Source: Anaspis maculata (Eukaryota > Arthropoda > Insecta > Coleoptera > Scraptiidae). Taken from it: a DNA stretch of 64,000 bases. This document shows positions 54,586-64,000 of the stretch, piece by piece. Below the pieces are notes generated by a model, which saw only the letters and a list, made by a program, of their open reading frames with translations, was not told the origin of the DNA and did not search any database. The position numbers and the translations under genes were made by a program. The stretch spans positions 29,445,681 through 29,509,680 of the forward strand of contig OX421965.1 of the NCBI GenBank assembly GCA_949128115.1, given 5' to 3'. Within the stretch, counting starts at the first letter, position 1; every line of letters begins with the position of its first letter.

Positions 54586-55013
54586 AAAAAGCTAAGAAAA
54601 AATGCTTCAAGAATCACTCTTTAATTTAGATGGCACACCTAAACCGTTCCGACATAAAAATTAAAAGTAAAATTTGTGGGTAAATTTCCATTTTTGACCT
54701 AACATAATCGACTCATTGTTTGATTGAATTCATTTAAATTCATTTTTTATCTTGTCTCTGTGGAATAGAAGGTCTTGGTAGGAAGAAACAATCCATAGCC
54801 GAAGATTTTTTTTGACGATCAAATAGAGTCTAATTTTGGTTTCACTCTCGATTTTGTGGGTAGGGGTGAAAGAGCTGAAAATGGAAATTTGACAATGTAT
54901 GTTTTAGATCTCCCCCTCGATATTAAAATCAACCTGTCTGAGCTTTTTTCGAAAAAATGATGTGAAATGCCCGAAAACCCCTCTGTTGTGTTTTCGTTGA
55001 GCCACCCTGTATG
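54586..55013 (-). mobile_element. partial relative of the 18.6-kb MITE
   Basis: 54586-54645 (AAAAAATGCTTCAAGAATCAC, AGATGGCACACCTAAACCG) is the inverse complement of about 18755-18815. A terminal-like CACCCTGTAT occurs at 55004-55013. The middle differs, so this is either an old deleted copy or a related family. No matching left end found. Confidence 0.55.
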
Positions 55014-56239
55014 TATTCGCCATTTTAACTACCGATAGGGGCGCTGTAAACAAAATGGAGGATTGTAAATTTTTCTGTCACCTGTCACCTGTCATTGTGC
55101 GTTGTATAACGGTTGTATTTGTGGTATTTGGGTTGATTAATTATTGATCGCAATTTACCAAGAGTTCATTTTCTTGAATAACTCGATCACCTATACGAGT
55201 ATTTTGGACATCCGCGCGATTGTCAATGGCTATCTGACAGAAGCGACAGAACAGAAATGACGTAAAAAACTTACAAACTAGGTTCCCCATTCCAGCCGCC
55301 AGAGGTCGTCTAGATTTTTGAAATCATGAATAGGCACTCTATGAATTTACTCCAGCGCCAAAAATTGCCATTTTTTTTACACGTTCCCATAACAATGCCA
55401 TTCGAATAATCATACCACCTGCAAATGTCAAAGTGAAACGTCCCGAGGGGTAAAAAGTTGAAGTTCACTAAAATGCGCCAAGCCAAGACATCTAATACAA
55501 CGACTATAACACAAGACACAATGATACAAAATGGACCAAAACTATAAAATCACAACAATAATAACAACAACGACGAAAATCATCGAGAACAAGACAATAA
55601 GACATTACAAATCAACAATTTATTTTATTGCGCAGCCCGTGCACACGAAGATCCTGCAAGATAACCCAACTGACAAAGCTGACATGTTCCTCCGCGTGTC
55701 GCAAGCGTGTCATTGACACCGAATTGAACATAATCGCTGTAGCAGCCCCACCTCCCTTTAGGTAATATCAAATGAGCTCATAGCAAACAAAGCAAAATAA
55801 ATAAGCATGACTTCTCAGCAAAAAATATCGTACAACCTGCTTGAGTGGTAGAAACCCCAGGACACAAAAGCAAGGACAAAACATTGAAAAACAATCAAGT
55901 TAGGGTGAGCGGAAGCGATTGATGGCCCAAGGATGTGATGTCTTATGGTATTCAAGGAAATATTGATCATCACAATTAGGCTTTTCTCACGTTCTGGCAA
56001 GTGTAACTGACTGCATAACATTAGCGAACATGAGAAAAAACACGAAAATTTTAATTTGAGAGACAGTTAAGTAGTACTTGGTTAAAAATGAATTGGGATA
56101 CATTTTATTTTTCTTCGTGTGTTGATGATAATTGCTCCGGGGTACCTACAACTGTCAAACCCATGAGTGACAAACATCAAAAAGAGACGGTTTGATGAAG
56201 ATTCGTAGTCCACAAGGTATGTTTTCCTGGTCGTGCCGC
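55014..56239. other. no recognised gene; dispersed repeat at about 55340-55435
   Basis: The 55340-55435 stretch (CTCCAGCGCCAAAAATTGCC, CCATAACAATGCCATTCGAA, ATCATACCACCTGCAAATGTC) resembles 7850-7965 in the same orientation. The remainder shows only short frames without motifs. Confidence 0.42.
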
Positions 56240-56490
56240 GTCATTTACTCGCGTCTTATATTCGTCAATATTCCAACTTTTTCCGAAAAGGTCTCCGAAG
56301 CTCTTGTTCTCATTTCCGTTCCGGTATATTCCAGAATTGGGCGCCAGTCCTTTCGCATGAGCTCTTGAAAAGTTCATCGGCTTGGCGAATATTTCGGAAA
56401 GCTCTCGCGGAGCACGGCTCCTCCGCCACTTGTGCAGGTGTGTGTTTTATTGGCACGTCGTGGTCTCCAGCGAGTTTCTTAGCTCAACAT
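56240..56490 (+). repeat. diverged dispersed repeat shared with 26660-26915
   Basis: Shared landmarks in the same order: AAGGTCTCCGAAGCTCTTG against AAGATCTCGAAGGTGCTCG, GAGCTCTTGAAAAGTTCATCGGC against GAGCTCTAGAAAACAGTCATCGGC, CACGGCTCCTCCGCCA against CACGGCTCCTTCGCCA, and CGTGGTCTCCAGCGA against CGTGATCTCCAGCGA. The open frames across it differ between copies, so there is no good evidence that it codes. Confidence 0.6.
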
Positions 56491-58088
56491 GATGCAGCTG
56501 TCACCCAATAAAACAATTTCCGCAAGAGGTCATTCATTCTTATTGGTATGCCCTGCGTTTTGGGTCAGAAGCTGTTCCAGGTTTTACCACTTGAATTTCA
56601 TACAAAATCGCACATTAAACATGTCATCGGCACAAGTTACGGCCGTAACCTGCGCCGGTCGACAAAAGCCAAAAAAATATGGAAGCTTTACGATGACGCG
56701 AATTCGAATTTGGCAGCGGGATCCTTTGCGTTTTTTCGTGCATTCGGCTGCTGCGAGTGGCCCGATAAAATTTTATTGCACTTCGTTTCAATAAAAAATA
56801 ATAACCATTTAATTTAACGGTCCAACACGAGGAGGGACAACACGAAAAATAAATATAAATATATCTTTCACACACCGCGTGTCATCGTCTTCTTTTCTCC
56901 AATTGCTCCTTCTTCTTGGGCTCGCACATTTGCAATCTGTATAGGTACTATACGGCATAATATCCGGTTTAAGGATAACTCTGCGCGCCCAGGATTTATG
57001 TGTTATTAAACCTGGACGAGTTAGGCGGCACGTTTTTTCGATTTGGTTGATTTCGGACCGGGCATAAGTTAAAATTTGAGTGTTTTATTGGCGCAATAAA
57101 GTGTGCTTAATATAATTCACCTGCTTAACAAGTCCTGTATGTGTTGCATAGTAGTACATTAAAAACACTTTTATTTGGTGTTGGCAAGGGTCCACCGCTT
57201 GGAGCGTTCACGCAAGCGTCCTTTGGTAATAATTGTCGTGGAGCTTTCCGAGAGCTTAACTTTTATCATTGCTTTTATTTAGTTACGATGCATTGATATT
57301 TTATTACACACCTCCTCCATTTCTTCTCATGCCAGATTGTAACATTCATGTTGGTCTTCCTCCCATTATCCTTATCCAGTGGTTCTACCTACCGTCCAAA
57401 TTTAACATCAGAAAGACTTCGCCCACCGCATCCTTCAATGAATAATTTTTGGTATCTAATGCAGCGTTTACACGGATGGTTTTGGACCGCGGATTCAACG
57501 GAGTTCCTAGCTAGTTTTTATAGCATCAGCCAGATATCACAACCGACCCTTTTCCAAATCCTATTTCCAATGAATCTGGGTGCTTTTTGGTTTATCAGAA
57601 TGTATTCTTAATTTTCCTTCTCACAGTTCTTTGCACGATCCTTCTGATTCCCTTCCTTAGAGCGTGGCTAGCCTGTCTGAGTACTGCATTCCATAGATCA
57701 TTCTAAATGCAGGATGGGATGGGTTCCATCAGGTGATTACTCAGAGACTCATTTACTGCATGAGTACTCATATTAATGTTGATTCTACCTTTGAATCGAA
57801 TATCATTCTTGTCTTGTGTAATTCCATTTATTTTTACGATGCTTTTCCGCAAGTTTCTCCGATGGCATACCAATTTTGTTTCGAAGGAACAGCTTGCTGT
57901 TGATAATTATCAATGAATTTAAACCCCTTATGGGGTAGTTGACGTGTTTTGGGTTGAGGATGGGATTACATGCAGTTGGGATTTAGATTGGTGGAAACGC
58001 GTTAGTCAGTGGGTGAGGTGGTCTGGTCAGTTCCGGTTGATGAAAGGAAATGAATGTCTGAGTTACGAATGAAGCACCCCTGGCCCTG
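56491..58088. other. no recognised gene
   Basis: Short frames only. Near 57998 the phrase AGTGGGTGAGGTGGTCTGGTCAGTT begins a weak motif that recurs at 62697 and 63099 (see findings). Confidence 0.4.
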
Positions 58089-58216
58089 GGGCCCTATTCT
58101 TGAAACGGGGAACAGAGTTCACATCTGTATTTGCTAGGCAAGAGCCAATCGTAGCTCTCCTTGCATAGCAACACCGCATCATGAGAACTTTGTTCCCCGT
58201 TTCAAGAATAAGGCCC
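58089..58216. mobile_element. PIF/Harbinger-like MITE, 128 bp, TSD CTG
   Basis: Ends GGGCCCTATTCTTGAAACGG...CCGTTTCAAGAATAAGGCCC, with CTG at 58086-58088 and again at 58217-58219. The TIR is about 33 bp (through GGGGAACAGAGTTC / GAACTTTGTTCCCC). Ends and target type match the larger element at 60337-61287, which carries Harbinger-type gene fragments. Confidence 0.8.
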
Positions 58217-59835
58217 CTGGAAGCTTTGAGTAATTTAGTAATTGTGAAGTTCAAGTAATTGAACTCGAAGAAGAAGTCTTCGATGGCCGACTAATAATCA
58301 GTTTAGTGAATACGGGTGAGAAACATGGCTATTTAGCGAATTACCCTAGACGAAGTTCTAGCTTAACACGCCTTGATATGTTACAGGCATTTTGGGTCGT
58401 TGTGCTTATATAGTTATATAGCACTATTATCGTTATAATAGTTTGCCGTATGGGAAACTCAACAAGTAGAATGAATTGGTTCGGAAAAAAGAAGTATTTG
58501 GTGACGCGTTTTACCACCTGAAAATTGTTGTCTTCAGACGCCGCGTGAACTAGAAGATCACCTAAGAACAGAAAATCAGCATAAGACAAGACTAGGATTT
58601 GTCTATGAATTCGCGAATGTTCAAGAGTAGATGGAAGCAGATGCGCTGAGAACTGTTGCTGAAACTGAAACAAAGAATAGAGAATTGAATATGCTGCTGA
58701 AAGTGAAACAAAGGATCAGAAGATTACATTCTAGCTGAACCTGAACCAAGAACTGAGAATGGATCCGCAAGTGAATCCCAAACCTCCTACAATGGACTGT
58801 AGCCTAGTAAACCTCTCCCGAAAACCAAACGAACTCCAAGACTGATCTCATCACCCGAAATGTCTTCTTGTTGACGTCTGTTCCCTCTTTCAATGTTGTG
58901 AACACACCCACTGAGAACTTACTCCGCTAAACAATATTTGTCCAAACCAAAGAGATATCTGCAGTCGGACAAAATGTAATATTGCTTGGCTGGAGAAATG
59001 ACACGCATGGACTGGCGATTCATCCCATTGTTCAAAGAACTAGCAACTAGCAGCCTATCGCCACTGAAGAGAACACCCCAAGCATGGTCAAGATCGTCGA
59101 AAATAGTAGTGTGCCGAAGAGAACTCGCCCAAATACCGGAACAGCAGGACCAGAAACAGGACCGGAGCCTAAGGCAAATAACCTGCTTCTGCAAACGAGA
59201 TTCAGCCATTGGCAGAGCTATGTACGAAGAACTGTCACTGTTTTGGGTCATCTGACTGTGAGAAATGAAGATTAGTGGTGTCAGTGTTAACTGTGTAAGA
59301 TCCTGATTGGAAACTGCCGCGAGTGACTGTCGAAAACGAGTGAAGCCCCTCTGTGGCAGTACTGCTGGTCAATGATGAAGTCTTTTGGTGTTCTGCTGAT
59401 GTTGAGCAAATGTTGAAGAGTGATGGTTGTCGATGATGGTAGTGGATGATGGTTGCTAGAACAGTTAATGCTGACTAGAGGTCTCTGGAGGGCTCTGGTC
59501 TGGTAGTGGGAAGAGCTTGATGGTCAGGTTCGGTGACGACGACGGCGACGATAAAGAAGAAACTGAGCTGAAGACCAGACGATAACCTGCCTGATACCGG
59601 TACGTATCTTCAATCTCTTGGTCTGATGCCGAACTGGTGTTCGTCAATCATTATTTATACACGGTTTGATCGATTTCCCTGAATGACCTACGCTTCTGCC
59701 GCCATCTACCTGATGGATTCGGAATTAGCCTGTTGGATGGACTTCCAGAGAAGTCTTCGGAAGCTCTTCCTGGGATGGCTTAATGCTGTACTTACGGTTG
59801 TGGCCTCTCAGTGGACCTAAGGCGTGACTGCGGTG
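58217..59835. other. no recognised gene
   Basis: Several short frames on both strands, none with a motif. Composition is more mixed and less AT-rich than elsewhere, for example 59500-59580 with GACGACGACGGCGACGAT. It could contain exon or UTR of an unrecognised gene, but I cannot support one. Confidence 0.35.
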
Positions 59836-60553
59836 CAGTGGCGCCGAACTCATAAAAAGTTACTATGGCGAAGAAAATTTTAGACCCCCCCCCTATTGCC
59901 ACGCTTTGGTCGGGCCGGGGGGCCCAAGAGCCCCTTATGCAGTTAGCGCCGAAGGCAAAAAAAATCGTAATAATAATAATAGTATTAATAATAAGCCAAA
60001 AAAGGGAAGCTGCTGACCAAATTGTCCATAGATTTCATTATATTTTCAAATTTAGAAATTTTCGAAATTCTTAAAAATACACCTTCTAGGAGCAGTTGGG
60101 AGCGAAATAATTCATGTACAACCCACCTAGATGACATGGGCTAAATTTCAAGTTTAAGAACTGTGGCAGAAAATATTGCTGCGTAGTTTGTGGGAAGAAG
60201 TAGGTAAGACCCTCTTGTTAAATTGGGCCCAAGTTCTATCAAGAGTAATAAACTAATAAATAGGGTGTAGTGGTAGTGTACAGTGCAGCGCAATGTAGCT
60301 AGGCACAAGAATCGAAAGTTTTTTGTGAGATACCAGGGGCCCTATTTTCGGTACACGTGATCTGTTCCTCGGCGATCACCGGGGAACGCCGGTGAAGTGA
60401 TCAGTTCCCCGGTTCTAAAAGTGGTATTTTCGTGACCACTTTTTCGGCTATACTCGTACACGTCCGTGTAATGTCGAAGCTTGGCTGTCAGCTGTGATAT
60501 TTGAAATCGAATTGTAGTTTTTCGAAACCTACCTACTTTTGCTATTTATTAAC

Positions 60554-60766
60554 ATGGAATCTGCCGGCCCAAGCTTCAAGAGGCCACGATTGGATGCGAT
60601 TTCCGAAACTCAAAAAGAAAAACTGACCGAACTCATGGCCAAGAACCCCATATATCCTTGTCAACTTGCTACGGTCAGCCGGCTTCCTTCCCCGGGTACT
60701 GGGATAAATGGCGTGACTAGTTCTGTGATGTACCGGGCCTTCACAAGTCACACTGAAGTCTTTTAA
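60554..60766 (+). pseudogene. Harbinger Myb/SANT-like protein, N-terminal fragment
   Basis: ATG at 60554; about 70 codons. The start MESAGPSFKRPRLDAISETQ is followed by KEKLTELMAKNP, the first helix of Myb/SANT-like (NAIF1-type) DNA-binding proteins that Harbinger elements use to bring transposase to DNA. The remaining helices are missing; after ...SPGTGINGV the frame runs into unrelated sequence and stops. This is where the internal deletion joins the other gene. Confidence 0.55.
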
Positions 60767-60899
60767 TTGTCACGCGAAAATACTGCACAAACTGCACTTC
60801 TATGTCCACAAATCGTTTGCCGGGTTGGCGCGCATCTTCTTTGGCCGCGTCCAAGTCCGCGATTACTTGGACCGCCAATGCCGCGTTCAATGGATCCAT
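60741..60899 (-). pseudogene. Harbinger-like transposase, N-terminal fragment
   Basis: Minus-strand ATG at about 60899: MDPLNAALAVQVIADLDAA, then KEDARQPGKRFVDIEV. A short acidic/alanine-rich start with an R/K-rich follow-up is what I expect from HARBI1-like DDE transposase N-termini, here convergent with the Myb-like gene. The HTH and DDE regions are gone. The match is weak on its own; the pairing with the Myb fragment and the TIRs supports it. Confidence 0.42.
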
Positions 60900-61376
60900 T
60901 TTTTCCAAATTATTTAAAGAAACTTTCGAAAAATTGGAGATTGGAACGTAAAATTGAAATTTTTGAAAGGACGCCGTTGTAATTCCAATTTCCAATTGTC
61001 AAAACTATATCTGTCATTTGGCGGTTGTTTTAGTTGTATTTTTGGTGCATTCAGCGTTGCCAACCTATGAACAATGTGCTTTTTTTACTTTTTCTAGTGA
61101 TTTTCAATTTAGACTCTTGGCAGTCCTTTGCTTTGATTGACATAAGCGGGGAATGAGCTGTTCTCTCGGTAGCTCCTAGGAGAACGGGCGTGATCACGCG
61201 TGAATGTACCCGAAAATGCCGCTTCCCCTGTTTTTGAGGGAACAGTTCCTATAGGAACAGTTCACGTGTGCACCGAAAATAGGGCCCCAGTTAGTTGCCT
61301 GTTGAAGTCCGTATGATCAAAACCCTTTTGCCTCTAGTCTAGAGTGCTAAGGAATTATTATTTTATACAGGGTGCT

Positions 61377-61605
61377 CAGGGGCGGCGGAAGAGTATAATT
61401 ATTGGGAGGCACAAGTAAGAGGAAAAGAAGTGCGAGCGAAGCGAGAAGCGCCGCAGGCGAAATTTTTTCGGAAAAGGGGCGTGATCATCTTTTTTAACAT
61501 GCAGAAAAATTCTTTATCGAGAAAATTGGAGGGGCCAGGCCCCCTCAAGACTGAGATTGGGGGAGGCCATGACCCCCCTTGCCCCCCCCGGTTCCGCCGC
61601 CCCTG
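61377..61605. mobile_element. hAT-type MITE, 229 bp, 8-bp TSD
   Basis: Ends CAGGGGCGGCGGAAG...GTTCCGCCGCCCCTG, flanked by AGGGTGCT (61369-61376) and AGGGTGTT (61606-61613), 7 of 8 matching. It lies inside the 59836-62196 element. No coding. Confidence 0.83.
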
Positions 61606-61803
61606 AGGGTGTTACACTTTTTTCGTCAATATTCTAGGAGATGGTAGAGCATCAAAAAATAAATGGACTTTCTGGAGAAAATTAATATCGGAAACGCATT
61701 ATAACGGAGATAGACGCTTTCAAAGTTGAGTTTTGGAAATGGTTTTTTGGTTATAACTCCAATTTCGAACACGGAATTTTGACCAAATTCACTACACAAA
61801 GTA

Positions 61804-61971
61804 ATGCTGGAAACATGCAGCAAAAATTAAAACTAAACTCTAACTCCAACTAAGAAGTTTGGCACCAGATTGGTTGATTCGGAACAGCAAGTCAAAATTT
61901 ACCAATCAGATGGCTGGATTCTTAGTTGGAGTTGGAGTTGAGTTTTAATTTTTGCTGCATGTTTCCAGCAT
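61804..61971. repeat. short palindromic element, 168 bp
   Basis: ATGCTGGAAACATGCAGCAA..., AACTCTAACTCCAACTAAG at 61804-61854 is matched inverted by CTTAGTTGGAGTTGGAGTT..., TTGCTGCATGTTTCCAGCAT at 61920-61971. The loop is about 65 bp. A small MITE with about 50-bp TIRs; no clear target duplication. Confidence 0.8.
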
Positions 61972-62204
61972 GCATAAGTTGATGCATACCTACAAACATT
62001 CATTCGGATTCAGTGTACCTAATAATCCTAATATCTAATGATTTGCTGGGTAAATCTCTCTTCCTCTTCTTTTTCTCCCTCTTTCCTCTTTTCTTTTTTT
62101 CGTTTCTTCTTTTCCTTTTTTTCCTCTCCAGACCCCCCCCCCCCTCATTTTGAGGTATGGCGAGCGCCACAAAAAAAGGTCTATTCGGCGCCACTGCTGC
62201 GGTG

Positions 62205-62810
62205 GTTGCGGTCGTCCTTGCTTTCCTGCTTTGCTCCAGGATGACTATCAGCTTTTGATCCTCCGAGTCATCCTTTCCCTGTAGTGGAGGCTTCTGGATA
62301 GAGGATGCTGGACTTGACTGCCCTCAGCGTTCCCTCGCAGTCATATAGGCGGTAGATTCCTGGAAAGAGCAGCTGTAGAGTCATAGCACCTAGTGTGGTA
62401 GAGAACAGTCAAAGGTAGGTTCACTGTGAGCAGTAACTTCAACTACATACCGTGTTCTTGTAGTTTATGCTTGACATCGTTCCGCGTAGATCTTCTACTC
62501 TGCTTTCACACAACACAACAGGGAGGGGGGGGGAGGGTTGGTAAATCGGCGAGTGAGGTCTGGTGGGTTAGTAGAATAAGGAATAGGGCAATCTAGTGAT
62601 CCATAGACCTTGCAATCTGGATCTGTCAGCTGATTTTTGTTGGTTTGGAAATGCCGCTATGACTGTGATGGTCACTTTCATATCGAATTGATGTCAGTGA
62701 GTGAGGTTTGGTCAGTTGAAGTTGATCAAATAACGTTGATGTCAGATGAATCATAAGTTCATCCGCCGTGATCATAAGACTTATTCAGCTCTCCCAGGAT
62801 CATTAGACGG
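62205..62810. other. no recognised gene
   Basis: No motif-bearing frame. GGGAGGGGGGGGGAGGG at 62522-62538 is a G-run with quadruplex potential. The phrase near 62697 (GTGAGTGAGGTTTGGTCAGTTGAAGTTGATCAAA) is one of three related copies (see findings). Confidence 0.4.
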
Positions 62811-62885
62811 CCCTGTGGCGCTGGTGGTTTTGTGACTGCGTGCGGCCATTAGAGGTAGAGGTCCGGGTTCGATTCCCGGAAATGT
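62811..62885 (+). other. tRNA-like module (SINE head candidate)
   Basis: TGGCGCTGGTGG at 62816-62827 resembles an A box. GGTTCGATTCC at 62866-62876 is a B box set in a perfect T arm (CCGGG-TTCGATT-CCCGG). The acceptor stem does not pair, so it is not a functional tRNA. What follows (62886-63080) has no tail repeat I can see; a SINE is possible but its body is not confirmed. Confidence 0.45.
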
Positions 62886-63341
62886 TTTGCTGTTTGTGTT
62901 GTCCAATTTGCAATTTTGCTGAATCCATTTGTAAGAGTTTTAATAAAGAGCAAAAACTCGTATGGTCAGTGCAGGCCGATGAGGAGGAAGAAAACATAAG
63001 TTTTTGCAAATGCAGATGTCAGATGATGATGTTTTTTGTGTATTTGGGGAATATTGGTACTAGTGGGTTGGGGTTGTATTGATAATCATGTTGGCAGCGA
63101 GTGAGATGTGGCCAGGTCATAAGTTGATCAAAGGACTTTCAACACGCACATCCAAGAATTTAGGAATTTTTAATTAACAATTTCATAAACACTTACAACA
63201 AAATTAGGGCCCCTATGGTAAATGGTATCAGCACTTATGTATAAATAAAATTTTTACGAATCACAATCACACACAAAAATATTCTGTACATAATATCAGT
63301 GAGTAAATTAACAAAACAGAATACAATGGATACAAAATAAT
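62886..63341. other. no recognised gene; likely 3' UTR of the LINE on the minus strand
   Basis: The part nearest 63341 follows the LINE stop on the minus strand and is AT-rich with ATTTTATTTATACATAAGTG-type sequence. No clear poly(A) or microsatellite tail marks the element end. Confidence 0.35.
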
Positions 63342-64000
63342 TCAATTTTCTTGCTGATGAAACAGTGCGACTTGTTTTTTAAAGATATTAATTTCTCGCA
63401 CATTTCTCACTGTTAGTGGCAGCTGGTTGTAGCACACAAGAGCCTTGGTATTAGGGTTGTTGAGACCCGCATTTGTCCTCACATTCGGCAGATGAACATT
63501 TTTTTGTGACCTAGTTTGATAATTGTGTATATCATCATTGAATTTTATCGTTATGTTCGTTTTTTGCATCCCGAGTATAACTCTGTGTACATATTTACAT
63601 TGTTCAAGTTTGAGTAGGTTACCTAAACTACATAAACCGGTCTCTCTGAAGAGAGTTGCTGTACATGTCAACCTGTTGTACTGAAAGAGGCATTTGATGA
63701 TTTTCTTTTGTAAGATTTCGAACTTTTTGAACACAGTTTGATTACAAGTTCCCCAAACGTTAATGAGTCACCTGAGTATACTTTCATGATAAGCGTGATA
63801 AATGATGTGTCTTGTCTTGAAATCAAAATAATGCACCTTCCGTTCTATACATTGCTCCTAACATTTTTATTACCCTACTGCATAGCATCTCATAATGTTT
63901 ATCTCATATCAGTCTGTTATCAATTTGTATTCCCAAGAACCTATAGGTAGCTACTTCTTCAAGATTTCTCGTTTTTATTTTAATTTTGAACTGCTCGCTA
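63342..64000 (-). pseudogene. Jockey/CR1-type LINE reverse transcriptase C-terminus (runs off the window)
   Basis: A 130-codon frame ends at 63342. Reading it: FEILQKKIIKCLFQYNRL, CSLGNLLKLEQCKYV, HNYQTRSQKNVHLPNVRTN, NPNTKALVCYNQLPLTVRNV. Farther up the minus strand, across stops and shifts, come YRFLGIQIDNRL, VIKMLGAMYR and RLSIIMKVY-like and VWGTCNQTV-like pieces. The FLGI.ID..L...H...L.....K..G.LYR and HNY.TR....LP..RT patterns are the post-RT thumb/connection region of Jockey/CR1/R1-type LINEs. The catalytic RT lies beyond 64000 if present. Several frame breaks; dead. A different family from the 19-25 kb LINE. Confidence 0.8.

Larger units (their letters stand above)
60337..61287. mobile_element. 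PIF/Harbinger-like deletion derivative, 951 bp, TSD CAG
   Basis: Ends GGGCCCTATTTTCGGT...ACCGAAAATAGGGCCC, with CAG on both sides (60334-60336 and 61288-61290). TIR similarity continues about 35 bp (CACGTGATCTGTTCC / GGAACAGTTCACGTG). Internally it keeps the beginnings of two convergent genes, a Myb/SANT-like protein and a transposase, joined by a large deletion. The two-gene content and 3-bp target site fit PIF/Harbinger. Confidence 0.8.
59836..62196. mobile_element. hAT-like element, 2361 bp, 8-bp TSD CTGCGGTG, filled with later insertions
   Basis: Ends CAGTGGCGCCGAA...TTCGGCGCCACTG (13-bp TIR), with CTGCGGTG at 59828-59835 and 62197-62204, a perfect 8-bp duplication. Interior insertions: a Harbinger derivative (60337-61287), a hAT MITE (61377-61605) and a palindrome (61804-61971). 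What remains after removing them is about 1 kb, with C-runs and a pyrimidine tract (62050-62140) and no visible transposase, so it is non-autonomous. hAT assignment rests on the ends and duplication length. Confidence 0.85.

Noticed and set aside
62000..62194. Lys/Arg-rich minus frame
   Set aside because: Translation of a pyrimidine tract; low complexity.

Overview
This window looks like arthropod, most likely insect, nuclear DNA. It is AT-rich, has no dense or operon-like coding, and is packed with animal transposable elements: BEL/Pao LTR elements, LINEs with an AP endonuclease, a Polinton/Maverick derivative, hAT-like and PIF/Harbinger-like non-autonomous elements, and foldback elements. 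I cannot name the order or species from sequence alone. I see no complete host gene, no rRNA and no canonical tRNA.

Layout. 1-7296: a nearly full-length, very young BEL/Pao retrotransposon on the minus strand (LTRs differ at 2 of 759 comparable bases), with one frameshift between RNase H and integrase. 7297-18620: mostly unrecognised sequence with a Tc1/mariner-like transposase remnant, a possible host 5' exon near 10.6 kb and a MITE at 13.8-14.6 kb. 18624-19143: a TA-flanked MITE. 19255-25672: a full-length CFDP2/RTE-like LINE bracketed by 0.63-kb direct repeats. Its ORF has two nonsense codons and is split by a precise 2.18-kb foldback insertion flanked by AAC. 25673-33625: sparse sequence with small hairpins, a decayed BEL/Pao pol (30.3-31.6 kb) and a ~119-bp tandem array.

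34056-45050 is the most interesting object: an 11-kb element with 4.2-kb terminal inverted repeats, AG...CT ends and a perfect 6-bp target duplication (GGAATT). It contains only the chromodomain-bearing C-terminus of a Polinton-type integrase. I read it as a non-autonomous Polinton/Maverick. Its core is a 19-copy, 59-bp minisatellite that starts exactly where the left TIR stops, and the TIR has swallowed the 3' end of an unknown 219-aa gene. The element appears to sit inside a short protein-coding exon (33972-34055 plus 45057 onward) that has since gained a stop and a frameshift.

45.4-64 kb is a patchwork of nested elements: a hAT-type MITE with an 8-bp TSD; a 4.15-kb foldback with a tRNA-promoter-like module in each arm and a MITE nested in one arm; a BEL/Pao gag remnant; two PIF/Harbinger-like elements sharing GGGCCCTATT ends and 3-bp CWG target sites; a hAT-like element (8-bp TSD) that contains three other insertions; and the RT C-terminus of a Jockey/CR1-type LINE running off the right edge.

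The genes here do not form a pathway. The value of the window is as a record of nested insertions with readable target duplications, which give relative ages. The young BEL element and the nearly intact Polinton TIRs are recent. The LINE predates its foldback insertion, and the 59.8-62.2 kb hAT-like element predates the Harbinger and hAT MITE inside it.
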